From Luteolibacter flavescens (GTDB lineage Bacteria > Verrucomicrobiota > Verrucomicrobiia > Verrucomicrobiales > Akkermansiaceae), in the NCBI RefSeq assembly GCF_025950085.1, contig NZ_JAPDDS010000013.1, positions 97,806-161,805 on the forward strand: a stretch of 64,000 nucleotides of DNA, in the 5' to 3' direction. Under the pieces are notes generated by a model. That model was not told where the DNA came from, ran no database searches, and saw only the letters and a list, made by a program, of their open reading frames with translations. This document shows, piece by piece, positions 53,501 to 62,589 of the stretch. A program made the translations under genes and the position numbers. Numbering within the stretch: the first letter of the stretch is position 1; each line of letters opens with the position of its first letter.

Positions 53501-53691
53501 TGGTGCAGCCCCGCATCGCCCCGTCAGGCAGTGGACTGCGCGTGTCGTTCTCCATCGAGAAGGCCGGGACATCCGGCATCTATCAGCCGTTCCCATTCAC
53601 GCCGCAGGGGATCTCGGTGAATCCTGCGGGTGAAGTCCGGTTTGAGTTCATCGACCCCGGCGGTCCACCATTCTATAAACTGGAACCCTGA
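50554..53691 (+). CDS. secreted FG-GAP repeat protein with 14 blades
   Basis: This protein has 1045 residues with an N-terminal signal sequence. Residues about 45-810 consist of 14 units built on the pattern DxFGxxVAxSGxxVVVG...GxxYVFDL...TPxxPxxTLxNPxP, FG-GAP-like blades of integrin-type beta-propellers. A choice-of-anchor-D-type Ig-like domain follows (EIAVTHESVEITTGDAADFG... EIHLSGHGLS), then a calcium-loop stretch (NDSDGDGLNDVAEL). It is probably surface-exposed and adhesive. It lacks a PEP-CTERM or lipobox. Its stop overlaps the next start (TGATG). Confidence 0.82.
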   Translation: MFSRLPRIPCIGMTGILLWISGSTDMISAQVPNTLRHSLYAPRTAPQKFCKQGACVALDGGLAVVGAPMYDQHEITSPDIGAVRVHDVATGLLRHEFKSPERTPFGYFGQAVAISGNRVVVGSDLPVGDSQRAGKVHVFDLSAATPSTPVVTLTHPDPTADDLFGHSVAIHGNIVVVGVWLDDEGAENSGSAFVYDLGSATPDVPVHHLENPTPAENDSFGVAVGVSGTRVVVGSHGDDTLASNAGAAYVFDLLSGTPGVPVATLTLPSGAQNDGFGHSLSMSGNKVAIGAEGANAGATNAGKVAVFDLASPSAPPIVLSSPAPQEHGYFGTSVSLHGTRLVVGEYRKDLTVEDAGVCHVYDLAGSTPGTPTHTLKKVTPEAADYFGNAVAVSGNTVLAGAFHDDTGDSESGSSYLFDLGSGTPLVPTMALSSPLASSADRFGAAVAIAGDLVVVGAPDSESGASKAGRIRLFDLGSSDPKTPLATIENPSPAADDAFGSAVAVSGTLFAVGTPGDDTGAINAGCVHVFNAAAIDLTEPSLFIPNPQPGAGDEFGKAVAMSGNLLVVGVAADDGDGTDSGRAYVFDLAGSNPATPTRILNNPNPANGDRFGESVSISGTRIAVGAPGDDATGTDSGKAYVFDLSSPTPTSPWLTFDNPTPSADDKFGSSVAISEDRVAISSPDDDAGAANAGIVHVYLLATPTAPEISLQVPTPAANDRFGNSVSISGPRVVVGAALRDSPTDSGRVYSYNLTNPTPGTPSAINSKGSPSSGDLFGSCVAVDGTIMVIGTPSDNRTATDKGAAYIFGPAAPEIAVTHESVEITTGDAADFGAVAMGIGGGGSTVFTILNTGITGLSISGITMHGGNADDFTVVTTGMTPNIPAEDDTTFTVILTPSQPGLRTTTLRIANSDANENPFEIHLSGHGLSADNDSDGDGLNDVAELRMAALGFRWQHADPELVAIFQSSMYAAGFHDPDDIGSIRVVQPRIAPSGSGLRVSFSIEKAGTSGIYQPFPFTPQGISVNPAGEVRFEFIDPGGPPFYKLEP

Positions 53692-56600
53692 TGGCGATGC
53701 TCCCTCCCCCCCCGAGCCCATTGGCCAACGCCTCGTCCCGCATTTTTCCTTGGAAGCGAGCACTGCTGGTCGCAATGCTGGCACTCGCGACGGGCACACT
53801 CCCTGCCGGTGCAGCGGCGATTCCTTACTCCAAGTCGAAGGTCTTTCACTCAACCTCCGCCTCGCGGCAGAACGACACCCGGATGGGCATCAGCGCTGCC
53901 ATCGGGCAATCACTCGTGGTGCTCGGCGCGCCCTACGACAATGTGGGCGGCGAAGACAGCGGCGTGGTCTGGGTCCACGACGCTGCCAGCGGGGCCATGC
54001 TCCACCGGCTCGACAATCCCATACCTGCAAAGGCCAGCTACTTCGGCTGGTCGGTGGCAGTGTCCGGATCGCTGGTGGTGGTCGGTGTGCCGGAGGACAA
54101 CTCCGCGGCGGTCGATGCGGGCATCGCGTATGTCTACAATCTCGCTTCGCCGACTCCCGCGGTCCCCGCTTTCACCCTCTCCAATCCTTCGCCCGCGAGG
54201 AACGATGGCTTCGGTTGGTCCGTCGCGATCTCCGGGAGCAAGGTGATCATCGGCGCTCCAAAGGCCGGGGCACCGAGCAGCGATGCCGGTAGAGCCTACG
54301 TCTATGACCTCGGCTCGGCCACGCCGACGAGTCCCGTGGTCCAGATCGACAATCCCGCAGCGACGATCAATTTCGGCAGCACCGTTGCCATCGAGGGAAA
54401 CACCGTGGCCGCCAGCGCCATTCAGGAGACCGGCACCGGCGACACCTGCCGCGTTCATGTTTACAATCTCGCATCGCCCACTCCCGCACTGCCGCTGCTG
54501 ACGCTCGCTGACTCCACTCCGACGACGAACGATCACTTCGGCCACGCGCTGGCGATCAGCGGGACGCGGGTGGTGGCCACCGCTCCGCTTTCCGACAACG
54601 GCGCGGACAACTCCGGCTCGGCCTACATCTATGATCTGAATTCCAGCACGCCCGCCACACCGGTCCACACGCTGCAAAATCCCACCGCCTTCCTGAACGA
54701 CAACTTCGGCAACTCCGTCGCGATCTCCGGAACGCGCCTGGTGGTGGGCATCTCGCTGGACGATCTGGGCGGCACCGATGCCGGGGTGGCCTGCGTTTAC
54801 GATCTCGGCTCGGGCTCCCCCACTACTCCCGTGCTGACCATTCAGCAACCGGGAGCGGCCGCAGGTGATGAATTCGGCCAGGCGGTTTCGCTTCACGGCA
54901 GCCGCCTGCTGGTGACCGCGCCGGATGACAACAGCGGCATTTCCTCCGATGTGGGCACGGCCTATGTCTTCGACCTCGCAAGTGGCACGCCCTCCACGGC
55001 TCTGCTCACCTTCAATAACTCCAGCCCGTCGGCCCACGAGGAATTCGGCTATTCGGTCGCGATCCATGGGAACCTCGTCGCAGTGGGTTGCCAAAAGGAC
55101 GACAAGGTCGCGAGCAACGCGGGCAGCGTGAGCCTCTTCAATCTCGGATCCGCGACTCCGGAGCTCCCGTGGCTGGTCATCGATAATCCTGCTCCTACGA
55201 CCAACGACTACTTCGGCACCGCGGTCGCCGTGTCCGGGACGAAGGTCGTGGTATCGGCGTATCAGGACGACACCGCGGGAAACAACACCGGCACCGTTTA
55301 CATCTACGACACCACCGGGCCGACTCCGGGAACACCGGCCCACACGCTGCTCAATCCCTTCCCCCACGCGCAGGACCAATTTGGCAATGCCATCGCGATC
55401 ACCGGCAACATCGTGGTGGTGGGATGCGCGAAGAACGATGCGGGGGCCATCCTGGATAGCGGCAGCGTTTACATCTACGATCTGGCTTCCGCGACGCCGA
55501 CCGTTCCAGTGCTGACGATCGATCATCCCTCTCCGATGGCGGAGGATTGGTTCGGCCATTCGGTGGCGATCTCCGGCAGCAAGGTAGTGGTCGGGGCGAA
55601 TGGCCGGGATGCGGGAGCGCTCGATGCGGGCACGGTCTACATTTACGACATCGCGTCCACCTCGCCCACCGTGCCGATTCGCACGCTGAACAATCCGACC
55701 CCGGCAGCGGAAGATGAATTCGGATTCTCGGTCGGTATTTCCGGAAACAGGATTCTCGTCGGCTGCCCCTACAAGGAAGGCGGTGCCACGGATGCAGGCG
55801 CGGTGTATCTCTACGACCTGAGCTCGGCCACTCCGGGCTCACCCGTGGCGACGCTGGTCAATCCCGACCCGGAGAATGAAGACTACTTCGGCATGGCGGT
55901 GGGCATCTCCGGGACGCGACTGGTAGTGGGCGTGCCCGAGAGTGAAAGCATGGGTACGGACAGCGGCTGCGGCTATGTTTACGAGATCGTTTCGGCCACC
56001 TTCCCCATCCCGGCTGACAAGCTGACCGCGAGCACGCAGAAGGAAGGCGAGCAGCTCGGATTCTCCGTGGCGATCGAAGGCGAGAATATCCTGATGGGAG
56101 CGCCGCTTCACGATGCGAATACCTCCGGGCGCGGTGCGGTGTATCTCTTCGACCCCGATCCGCCTGCGCCGCAGATGCAGGTGGAGCACCCGGCGGGCAC
56201 CTCGCTGGTCGCGGGCGAAGCGAGCATCCAATTCGGCAACGTTCCCGTGGGTAGCCAGGGCAACAACCAGGTGGTGACCATCCGCAACGTGGGCACGTCC
56301 CAGCTCGATGTGACTACCATCTCGATCTCCGGGGGAAACGCCGGGGACTTCACGCTCGGACAGGTTTCGCTCCCTGCCTTCCTGCCGGTGGACGGGGTGC
56401 TCCAGTTCAACCTTTCCTTCACCGCGCCAACCACCGGCACCCGACTCACCACCCTGACCATCGGGAGCAATGCGAGCGTCGAGCAATTCGATGTCGCACT
56501 CACCGGACAGGCGCTCTCGCCAGCGGACGACACGGACGGTGACGGCATCAATGACGTGGCCGAGCTTGCCCTGGCAGCGCTGGGCTTCGACTGGCAGGTG

Positions 56601-56885
56601 AATGACGAGGAGCTGGTGCTGATCCTGCGTGCCGGAGCAAATGCCGTGGGACTGTATGGTGAAAGCCAGGTCGAGCAAATGCATCCGGGCACGCCAGTGA
56701 TTGCGGTTCATCCAGGCACAGGCCGCCACACCCTCACCCTGCCTTTGAAGAGGTCGGTGAACCTCTCGAATTTCGAGCTCTATCCCGTGACAGCTCCCGC
56801 GGTCACCATTGGCAACGGTGGAGTTCTCCAGCTCGACCTCACGCCCACCGGACCGAAGGGATTCTTCCGTATCGAGCCTCGCTGA
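53691..56885 (+). CDS. secreted FG-GAP repeat protein with 14 blades, paralogue
   Basis: This protein has 1064 residues and is a paralogue of the preceding gene. After a signal region (LLVAMLALATGTLPAGAAA) there are again 14 FG-GAP-like units, a choice-of-anchor-D-type domain (IQFGNVPVGSQGNNQVVTIRNVGTSQLDV) and a DDTDGDGINDVAELALAALGF tail. The first unit lacks the FG. The start codon overlaps the upstream stop by one base, so the two proteins are coupled and may form a pair. The function is unknown; surface adhesion is likely for the fold. Confidence 0.82.
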   Translation: MAMLPPPPSPLANASSRIFPWKRALLVAMLALATGTLPAGAAAIPYSKSKVFHSTSASRQNDTRMGISAAIGQSLVVLGAPYDNVGGEDSGVVWVHDAASGAMLHRLDNPIPAKASYFGWSVAVSGSLVVVGVPEDNSAAVDAGIAYVYNLASPTPAVPAFTLSNPSPARNDGFGWSVAISGSKVIIGAPKAGAPSSDAGRAYVYDLGSATPTSPVVQIDNPAATINFGSTVAIEGNTVAASAIQETGTGDTCRVHVYNLASPTPALPLLTLADSTPTTNDHFGHALAISGTRVVATAPLSDNGADNSGSAYIYDLNSSTPATPVHTLQNPTAFLNDNFGNSVAISGTRLVVGISLDDLGGTDAGVACVYDLGSGSPTTPVLTIQQPGAAAGDEFGQAVSLHGSRLLVTAPDDNSGISSDVGTAYVFDLASGTPSTALLTFNNSSPSAHEEFGYSVAIHGNLVAVGCQKDDKVASNAGSVSLFNLGSATPELPWLVIDNPAPTTNDYFGTAVAVSGTKVVVSAYQDDTAGNNTGTVYIYDTTGPTPGTPAHTLLNPFPHAQDQFGNAIAITGNIVVVGCAKNDAGAILDSGSVYIYDLASATPTVPVLTIDHPSPMAEDWFGHSVAISGSKVVVGANGRDAGALDAGTVYIYDIASTSPTVPIRTLNNPTPAAEDEFGFSVGISGNRILVGCPYKEGGATDAGAVYLYDLSSATPGSPVATLVNPDPENEDYFGMAVGISGTRLVVGVPESESMGTDSGCGYVYEIVSATFPIPADKLTASTQKEGEQLGFSVAIEGENILMGAPLHDANTSGRGAVYLFDPDPPAPQMQVEHPAGTSLVAGEASIQFGNVPVGSQGNNQVVTIRNVGTSQLDVTTISISGGNAGDFTLGQVSLPAFLPVDGVLQFNLSFTAPTTGTRLTTLTIGSNASVEQFDVALTGQALSPADDTDGDGINDVAELALAALGFDWQVNDEELVLILRAGANAVGLYGESQVEQMHPGTPVIAVHPGTGRHTLTLPLKRSVNLSNFELYPVTAPAVTIGNGGVLQLDLTPTGPKGFFRIEPR

Positions 56886-57055
56886 GCCGATCCCCGCGAT
56901 ATCGCGAGCCCCCTGCTGTCTGGCTGCTTTTGGAGAAGGCTTTCTAGCATGCGAGCAAGCAGGACGGAACTTCAGAAGAACAGGCGGAGAAGTAGCGACC
57001 TCACGTCAGCATGGACGGCCATTGATGCACTTCCTCTGACGGCTCGCTGCCCACG

Positions 57056-57096
57056 CAAAAAACCGGGGCAGCCGACACGTGGATCGGCTGCCCCGG
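57056..57096 (-). terminator. rho-independent terminator of the autotransporter-associated gene
   Basis: On the minus strand a perfect 13-bp stem CCGGGGCAGCCGA/TCGGCTGCCCCGG with an 8-base loop is followed by TTTTTT. It lies 30 bases after the gene's stop. Confidence 0.88.
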
Positions 57097-57126
57097 CGGG
57101 ACTATTTCTGATGATTCAGGCGATCC

Positions 57127-60100
57127 TCACGGAACAGCCACGGTCACCTTCAGGCGGGCGAATTTCGCGGTGTCCGTTCCCTGCGGGATGGTCACGGTGA
57201 TGGTGTCGCTTCCTTCGCCGTCGGTGACCACCACGCCTTCGTCAGACGCGGCGGTATCGATGCCCACTTCATAGACTTCCGGCCATGTCGCGAGCGTGGT
57301 GCTCACTTCCACGGCGATGCTGATGTCCGGGGTGAGGGCAGCGTCATCACGGGTGAAGGTGAAGACCAGATTGCCACCCACCAGGCTCGCCGTCGGGGCG
57401 TTCGCGGAGGCCGGATCAGTCGGGTCGGTGCCGAGCACGTATTCCACCGCATCCTGCAGGCCGTCTCCATCCTCGTCATCCGTCGGGACACCGCTGAGAT
57501 TGTAGGTCTCGGCGAAGGAGGCGAAGCTGCCACCTGTGACGGGCGCGACATCGAGGCGGATCTGCTTCAGCTCCGCATCATAGACCACCTCGTAGCCGGA
57601 CGGCAGATCGACCACCTCGAAGGTGCCGGTGAGGTCCGTGGTGTAGCTGGCGATGATGTAGCTGTCCTCGGTCGGTGCGGTCAGCACGTCGAAGTTCAGC
57701 GTGGCACCCGCGATGTCGAGCGAGCCGGTAACCGTGAGACGGTCGGCGGTGGCACCGTCGATCTCGCAGGCGTAGGTGCCGTCGAGCACGGTATTGCCCG
57801 CGCTGAAGGTGCCGACGCTCGCACCCGGAGCGATGGTCGATCCCGCTGCAGCCGTGAGGGTGCTGGCGGTGCCGCCGGTGCCCTTCAGCGTTCCACCCGC
57901 AGCCACCGTCACCGGGCTGGCCGTGAGAGTGGAGTTCACCACTAGGGTGCCCGCGTTCACCGTGGTCGCACCGCTGTAGGTGTGCGTGCCGCTAATCGTC
58001 TGCGTGCCGAGGCCAGTCTTCGTGATCGCGATGGTGCCGCCACCGGTGCCGCCGTCCACATTACGGATCTGTCCGCCATAGACATAGCTGGCCGCTTCCG
58101 CGACATTGATGATGAGCGTGCCGGCATTGTAGGCGCCGCCGTCTCCCAGACCGCGGTTTTCGATCGCAGGCTCATTGATGTTTCCGGCGGAAACGAGTCC
58201 ACCCACGGTTTCCGTGTGACCGTTCAGCCGGAGGTAACCCGCCTGCTGGACACCGCCACCAAAGGCAGTCGGCGTCCAGGTGATGACCGAGGTATTCGCA
58301 ATCTGCTCGTCACCGGCCAGCACGATACCCGCATTGTTCGGGTTCGCGTTGGCAGCGCTGGACATGTTGATATTACCCGAAATGGCGATGGCTCCACCGG
58401 TCTTGGCGAGCAGGAGCTTGCCATTTCCGCCCAAGGTGGTGACTCCCGTGTAGGTGTTGTTCGTGGCACCGTTCAGCGTCACCACGTTGCTGGCGACCTT
58501 CACGAGACCGCCACCACCGCTGATCGGACCGCTGATGGCGAAGGGCATGCCGCCGCCAATACCGCTTTCCGTCGCAAGCACGATGTTGCCACCGTAGGTG
58601 ATGTTGGTGCTGGCATCGTTCGCTTGCAGCGCACCGTTGCCGCCGCCCAGACCGTTCAGCTCGAAGTTCTCGAGGATGGTTCCGATCACGGCCCCACCTG
58701 CCGAGACACGCGCGTCAGCAGCCACCACCGTCTTGCCGACCGTGCTGCCGAAGGACGTGAGCGTGCGGAACTGGACCTCCGCCGTATTCACGAAGGTGTC
58801 GCCGTCATACGTGCTGTTTCCATTCAGGATCAACTGCCGCACACCGATCTTCGTGAGCGATCCGGGGCCGGAGATGACGCCGTTCGAGAACAGGAAGTTG
58901 GTGGGCGTGTCGGTATCGATCGTCCCGCCGCCCGCACCGAGCGTGATGTTGCGGTTGAAGGCACCATTGGAACCGGCATTCGTGTAGCGGAAGGTCGTCC
59001 CGTTCAGTGCCAGCGTGGTGCCAGCACCAATCGACGAGTTGAGCCCGTTTGCCGCCAGATTCAGCGCGGCAAGGACGCCGCCATCGACGCTGGTCGTTCC
59101 GGTGTAGGAACTGCTGCCGGAAAGCAGCAGGGTTCCCGGACCGGTCTTCGACAGACCCTGCGTGCCCGCCAGATTGGAAACAATCGTGCTGGTCACATTC
59201 TGGACGTTGATCGTCGGCGTCCCGGTGGGGACGGCGAGGGTCAGCACGCTGGTATTGCTTGCGGGATTCGAGATGGTCCAGGTGAAGGGATTGGTGTTCC
59301 CGAAGGTCAGGCTGCCAACGGTCCGGCTGATATCCAGTGAGACCACCCGGTTCGCCGTCTGCGGTAGGGTGAAGTCCACCGGAGCCCCGATGCTGCTCGG
59401 GATCATTCCGTTGTACCAGTTCCCGGAGCCGGACCATGCGCCATCCGCATCGACCACCCATCGTGGATTTGTCGCCGTGCGATAGACAGCGGTGCTGATC
59501 GCGCTGTTCGAAAGGCCGCTGCCCGCAGCAAAGGCCTTGAGGGTCACCACCGAGTCAGTCGCAATCGAGATCCCGGTGACCGGGCTCGTTCCAGTGAGGG
59601 TTGCGGGTCCATCGACCACCGGATCGGAGCCATCGATCGTGTAATAGATCGTCGAGCCCGGATCCGAAGCGATGGTCACCGACTGGGCACCCACGTAGCT
59701 GCCGCCATTCGGGCTGAAGCTGGGGAGGCTCGCCGTATTCACCACGGTGATGCGGCCGGTGCTATTCAAGCTCGTGGTCTCCCAATTCAATCCCGCAGGA
59801 AGGGTAGGAAGACCGGTGATGCTGGTGAATCCACCGGCATAGCTCCCGCTTGTTCCCGGCTCGAAGAGTTGGAAGCTGTCGCCAAGAACGAGCGTGTCAC
59901 CCGTGAAGCTGAGGGTCAGCGTTCCGCCGTAGGTGATGGTGGTGAAGCCCTTCAGCTTGTCGTTCGTCAGGGTGGCTCCAGTCTTGTTCAGTTGGAAGGT
60001 GGAGTTACCGGCGAGCGTCACGGAATTGTTCGTGTTCAGCGTCGCGATGCTGGTCCCGCCGGGCGCGACTTCGGAGCCTGCCTGGGCATTCACCGCGCCG

Positions 60101-62190
60101 GTGATAGTGCCGACACCGCGGAGGATGCCGCCATTCCCGATGGTGGCCGATCCACCCAACGTCGAAGTACCCGCCAAGGAAAGCACACCGCCACTTCCCA
60201 CGACCGGCGAAGAATTCAGCGTGGCCGTACCGGTGAGCGAGATCATGCCACCATTCCCCACCGTCACCGCGCCGCCTGCGATGAAGGTCCCTGCAGCAGC
60301 GACACCCGGGGAAAGCACACCTCCGGAGTCGATGGTCAGGGCACCGGTGACGGTTCCCGTACCCTCCAGAATGCTGCCGCTGCCACTCACGGCAACAGTC
60401 GCCGAAGCCAGCGAGCTGTTCACACGAAGGGTGCCGCCAAGCACTTGTGCAGGTCCAGTCGCGCCGGTCATGGTGCCACCCAGGATCTGGGTGCCGGTCC
60501 CGGTCTTGGTGAGGGCGATGGCACCGCCATTGCTGCCGCCGTCAATGTTGCGGATCTGACCTCCATAGGAATAGCTGTTCGTTCCGGTGACATTGATGAT
60601 GAGAACGCCATTGGGATAGGCCCCACTGTCGTCTCTGCCACGATTCTCGATCACCGCCAGACCATTGTTCGGAGAAACCAGGCCGCCGACCGTCTCCGTC
60701 TTGCCGTTCATCCGGAAGAACGTGTCAGCCTGACTGGTATCGCCGTAGGCCTGTGAGGTCCACGTGAGGATCGCGGAGTTTGCGATCTGCTCGTTCTCAC
60801 CCAGGACGATACCCGCGGCGTTCCCGCCGAAGTTGGAAGACGAGAGGCTGACATTCCCCGGGATGGCGATGGCACCGCCGGTCTTGGCTAGCAGGAGCTT
60901 GCCACTGCCACCCAGAATGGTCAGGCCGGTGTAGGTATTGCTCGTGGTACCCGTGAGCGTCTGGGTGCCACCACCGACCTTTGCCACCGTGACCGCTCCG
61001 ACACCGTCGCTGATGGTGCCGCTGAAGCTGGAATTCCCAGCCGAGCCCACCTTCAGGGTCACCGGCGTGGCGACGCTGTTGATGACCGATCCACCGGCTC
61101 CGCCCGAGTCTGCCAGTCCGGCTGTGATGAAGGGGTGGCCATTCATGTCGAAGCTCGCACCCGTGGCGATAGCCAGTGACGAGGTCACAGGGATGGCCTG
61201 GCCAAGCGGATATGCATTGCTGAAGCCCGTGTTCGCAGAGTTGTTGTTCACGCCGTAAGTGGCAAGGTAGCCGGACCAACTGTAGGTCGTTCCGGGCCCT
61301 GCCTGATCCGCCGTCGAACGATCATCGATGACCGTGTAATTGAGATCGTCATTACTTGCTGAGAGCTTCCAGCGGCGAGGGTTGCGAGCAGGAGTTGAGT
61401 CGTTCCCGCTGGACCAGTTGTAACCATCGAAAGCCGTCGGCGTTCCGAAGTCGAACCTCAGGAAATAAGGGAGCGTTCCCACCCCGTATTTCGTGAAGCC
61501 ATCATTGATGTTCGCCCCTTTGTTGTCGTTCGCATTGCTCCAAAGCTGCTCACCTGTTCCGGAGCCGGTCTGGGAACCGGCGATCGCCGCTGTCCTCACC
61601 CCGTTCTTGTAGTAGTGCAGCTCGCCGATCTGGTTGTATCCGTCGGATGGAGTGGTCTTGGTCAGCACCTCAAACCTGTAATACCGGTAGGTGGGATAGG
61701 CTGGCACTGACTTCAACGTGCCCGCCAGAATGGTGGTATTCCCCGTATAGGTGCTCAGGCCGGTCAGCGTCAGCGTGCCCGTGCCCGCCTTGGTGAGACC
61801 GGATGATCCGGTGATGACCGAGCTGACGGTGGCATCGACTCCCGGGGCAGTAGTGATGCTGCCGGTTCCGACCGCCAGCGTGCCGCCTTGCACGGAATAT
61901 CCGGTCGTGTTGAAGGACACATTGGCCGCGGTGATGCCGCCTGCCGCGATGCTCACGTTGCCCGCAGTGCCGCCGAAGACGGCGTTCTGGGTATTGAGCC
62001 ACGGGACGGGGTTGCCCGCCGTGACGGCGTCGTCCCAGTTTGCCGTGGTGGCGTCCCACGTGCCGGCACCACCGTCGGCATCCGCGGTGAGGTCGGTGCC
62101 GTCCCAGAAGTAGTCTGCCTGAACAACGGCGGGCAAACTGGCAGCGAGAAGGAGAATGGAGCTTCTCAGGATACTATGGTTTTTTTTCAT
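57127..62190 (-). CDS. giant autotransporter-associated beta-strand repeat protein
   Basis: This protein has 1687 residues with a signal peptide (ILRSSILLLAASLPAVVQA). Passenger-type beta-helix repeats (STYTGNTTILAGTL, TLTLTGLSTYTG, GPGTLLLSGSSSYTGTTSV) run through most of the protein, as in the autotransporter-associated family. Inserted are a discoidin-like region (about 165-330) and a chitobiase C-terminal-like Ig domain (GSTIYYTIDGSDPVVDG). A module of about 160 residues occurs twice. The C-terminus is a dockerin-like DEDGDGLQDAVEYVLGTDPTDP tail, with no membrane barrel. The ATG at 62190 gives the signal peptide; upstream in-frame codons read non-protein-like sequence. It is exported and probably surface-held. 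Confidence 0.85.
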   Translation of the reverse strand: MKKNHSILRSSILLLAASLPAVVQADYFWDGTDLTADADGGAGTWDATTANWDDAVTAGNPVPWLNTQNAVFGGTAGNVSIAAGGITAANVSFNTTGYSVQGGTLAVGTGSITTAPGVDATVSSVITGSSGLTKAGTGTLTLTGLSTYTGNTTILAGTLKSVPAYPTYRYYRFEVLTKTTPSDGYNQIGELHYYKNGVRTAAIAGSQTGSGTGEQLWSNANDNKGANINDGFTKYGVGTLPYFLRFDFGTPTAFDGYNWSSGNDSTPARNPRRWKLSASNDDLNYTVIDDRSTADQAGPGTTYSWSGYLATYGVNNNSANTGFSNAYPLGQAIPVTSSLAIATGASFDMNGHPFITAGLADSGGAGGSVINSVATPVTLKVGSAGNSSFSGTISDGVGAVTVAKVGGGTQTLTGTTSNTYTGLTILGGSGKLLLAKTGGAIAIPGNVSLSSSNFGGNAAGIVLGENEQIANSAILTWTSQAYGDTSQADTFFRMNGKTETVGGLVSPNNGLAVIENRGRDDSGAYPNGVLIINVTGTNSYSYGGQIRNIDGGSNGGAIALTKTGTGTQILGGTMTGATGPAQVLGGTLRVNSSLASATVAVSGSGSILEGTGTVTGALTIDSGGVLSPGVAAAGTFIAGGAVTVGNGGMISLTGTATLNSSPVVGSGGVLSLAGTSTLGGSATIGNGGILRGVGTITGAVNAQAGSEVAPGGTSIATLNTNNSVTLAGNSTFQLNKTGATLTNDKLKGFTTITYGGTLTLSFTGDTLVLGDSFQLFEPGTSGSYAGGFTSITGLPTLPAGLNWETTSLNSTGRITVVNTASLPSFSPNGGSYVGAQSVTIASDPGSTIYYTIDGSDPVVDGPATLTGTSPVTGISIATDSVVTLKAFAAGSGLSNSAISTAVYRTATNPRWVVDADGAWSGSGNWYNGMIPSSIGAPVDFTLPQTANRVVSLDISRTVGSLTFGNTNPFTWTISNPASNTSVLTLAVPTGTPTINVQNVTSTIVSNLAGTQGLSKTGPGTLLLSGSSSYTGTTSVDGGVLAALNLAANGLNSSIGAGTTLALNGTTFRYTNAGSNGAFNRNITLGAGGGTIDTDTPTNFLFSNGVISGPGSLTKIGVRQLILNGNSTYDGDTFVNTAEVQFRTLTSFGSTVGKTVVAADARVSAGGAVIGTILENFELNGLGGGNGALQANDASTNITYGGNIVLATESGIGGGMPFAISGPISGGGGLVKVASNVVTLNGATNNTYTGVTTLGGNGKLLLAKTGGAIAISGNINMSSAANANPNNAGIVLAGDEQIANTSVITWTPTAFGGGVQQAGYLRLNGHTETVGGLVSAGNINEPAIENRGLGDGGAYNAGTLIINVAEAASYVYGGQIRNVDGGTGGGTIAITKTGLGTQTISGTHTYSGATTVNAGTLVVNSTLTASPVTVAAGGTLKGTGGTASTLTAAAGSTIAPGASVGTFSAGNTVLDGTYACEIDGATADRLTVTGSLDIAGATLNFDVLTAPTEDSYIIASYTTDLTGTFEVVDLPSGYEVVYDAELKQIRLDVAPVTGGSFASFAETYNLSGVPTDDEDGDGLQDAVEYVLGTDPTDPASANAPTASLVGGNLVFTFTRDDAALTPDISIAVEVSTTLATWPEVYEVGIDTAASDEGVVVTDGEGSDTITVTIPQGTDTAKFARLKVTVAVP

Positions 62191-62589
62191 CGGAGCTTTT
62201 GGGGAGAGCCTTGGCAGCCAGGTGGAAATTGGGTCCGTGGAAACAAGGCACGCGTCTTCCATACGTGCTCCCCGTTCGTGTAGGTTTAGTGAATACGATG
62301 AATATGCAATTTTCTGCAAGACACCCCCCTCGAAAGGGCCTTGCAGCGACATGATGCGCCCACCACAAGTCCCAGATCCTCCATGCCTTGGGATGATCAT
62401 CCAGGGTTTGTAGTGAAGTGGATGACACGAAAGTAGTGATTCTCCCGATCAAGGAGCGGCCTCGCGATAAACTCGCGGTCGAAGCAGGTCGGCAGATGCT
62501 TCCTCGTGGCGGTTCGAGACATGCATTCGAATTGACATTTCCGCTCGATTTGAGAGACCCCTTGTCATCCTTCCCCCCGGATAAGTCGT
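62191..62589. other. divergent intergenic region between the autotransporter-associated and beta-barrel genes
   Basis: This gap of about 399 bases holds both promoters of the divergent genes. No gene, terminator or strong repeat is seen. The minus-strand leader is purine-rich just before the start codon. Confidence 0.55.

Noticed and set aside
53910..55559. 549-codon minus-strand frame opposite the second FG-GAP gene
   Set aside because: Its apparent repeats only mirror the FG-GAP repeats of the real plus-strand gene.
57982..59340. 452-codon plus-strand frame inside the autotransporter-associated gene
   Set aside because: Arg/His/Gly-rich translation opposite a well-supported repeat protein.
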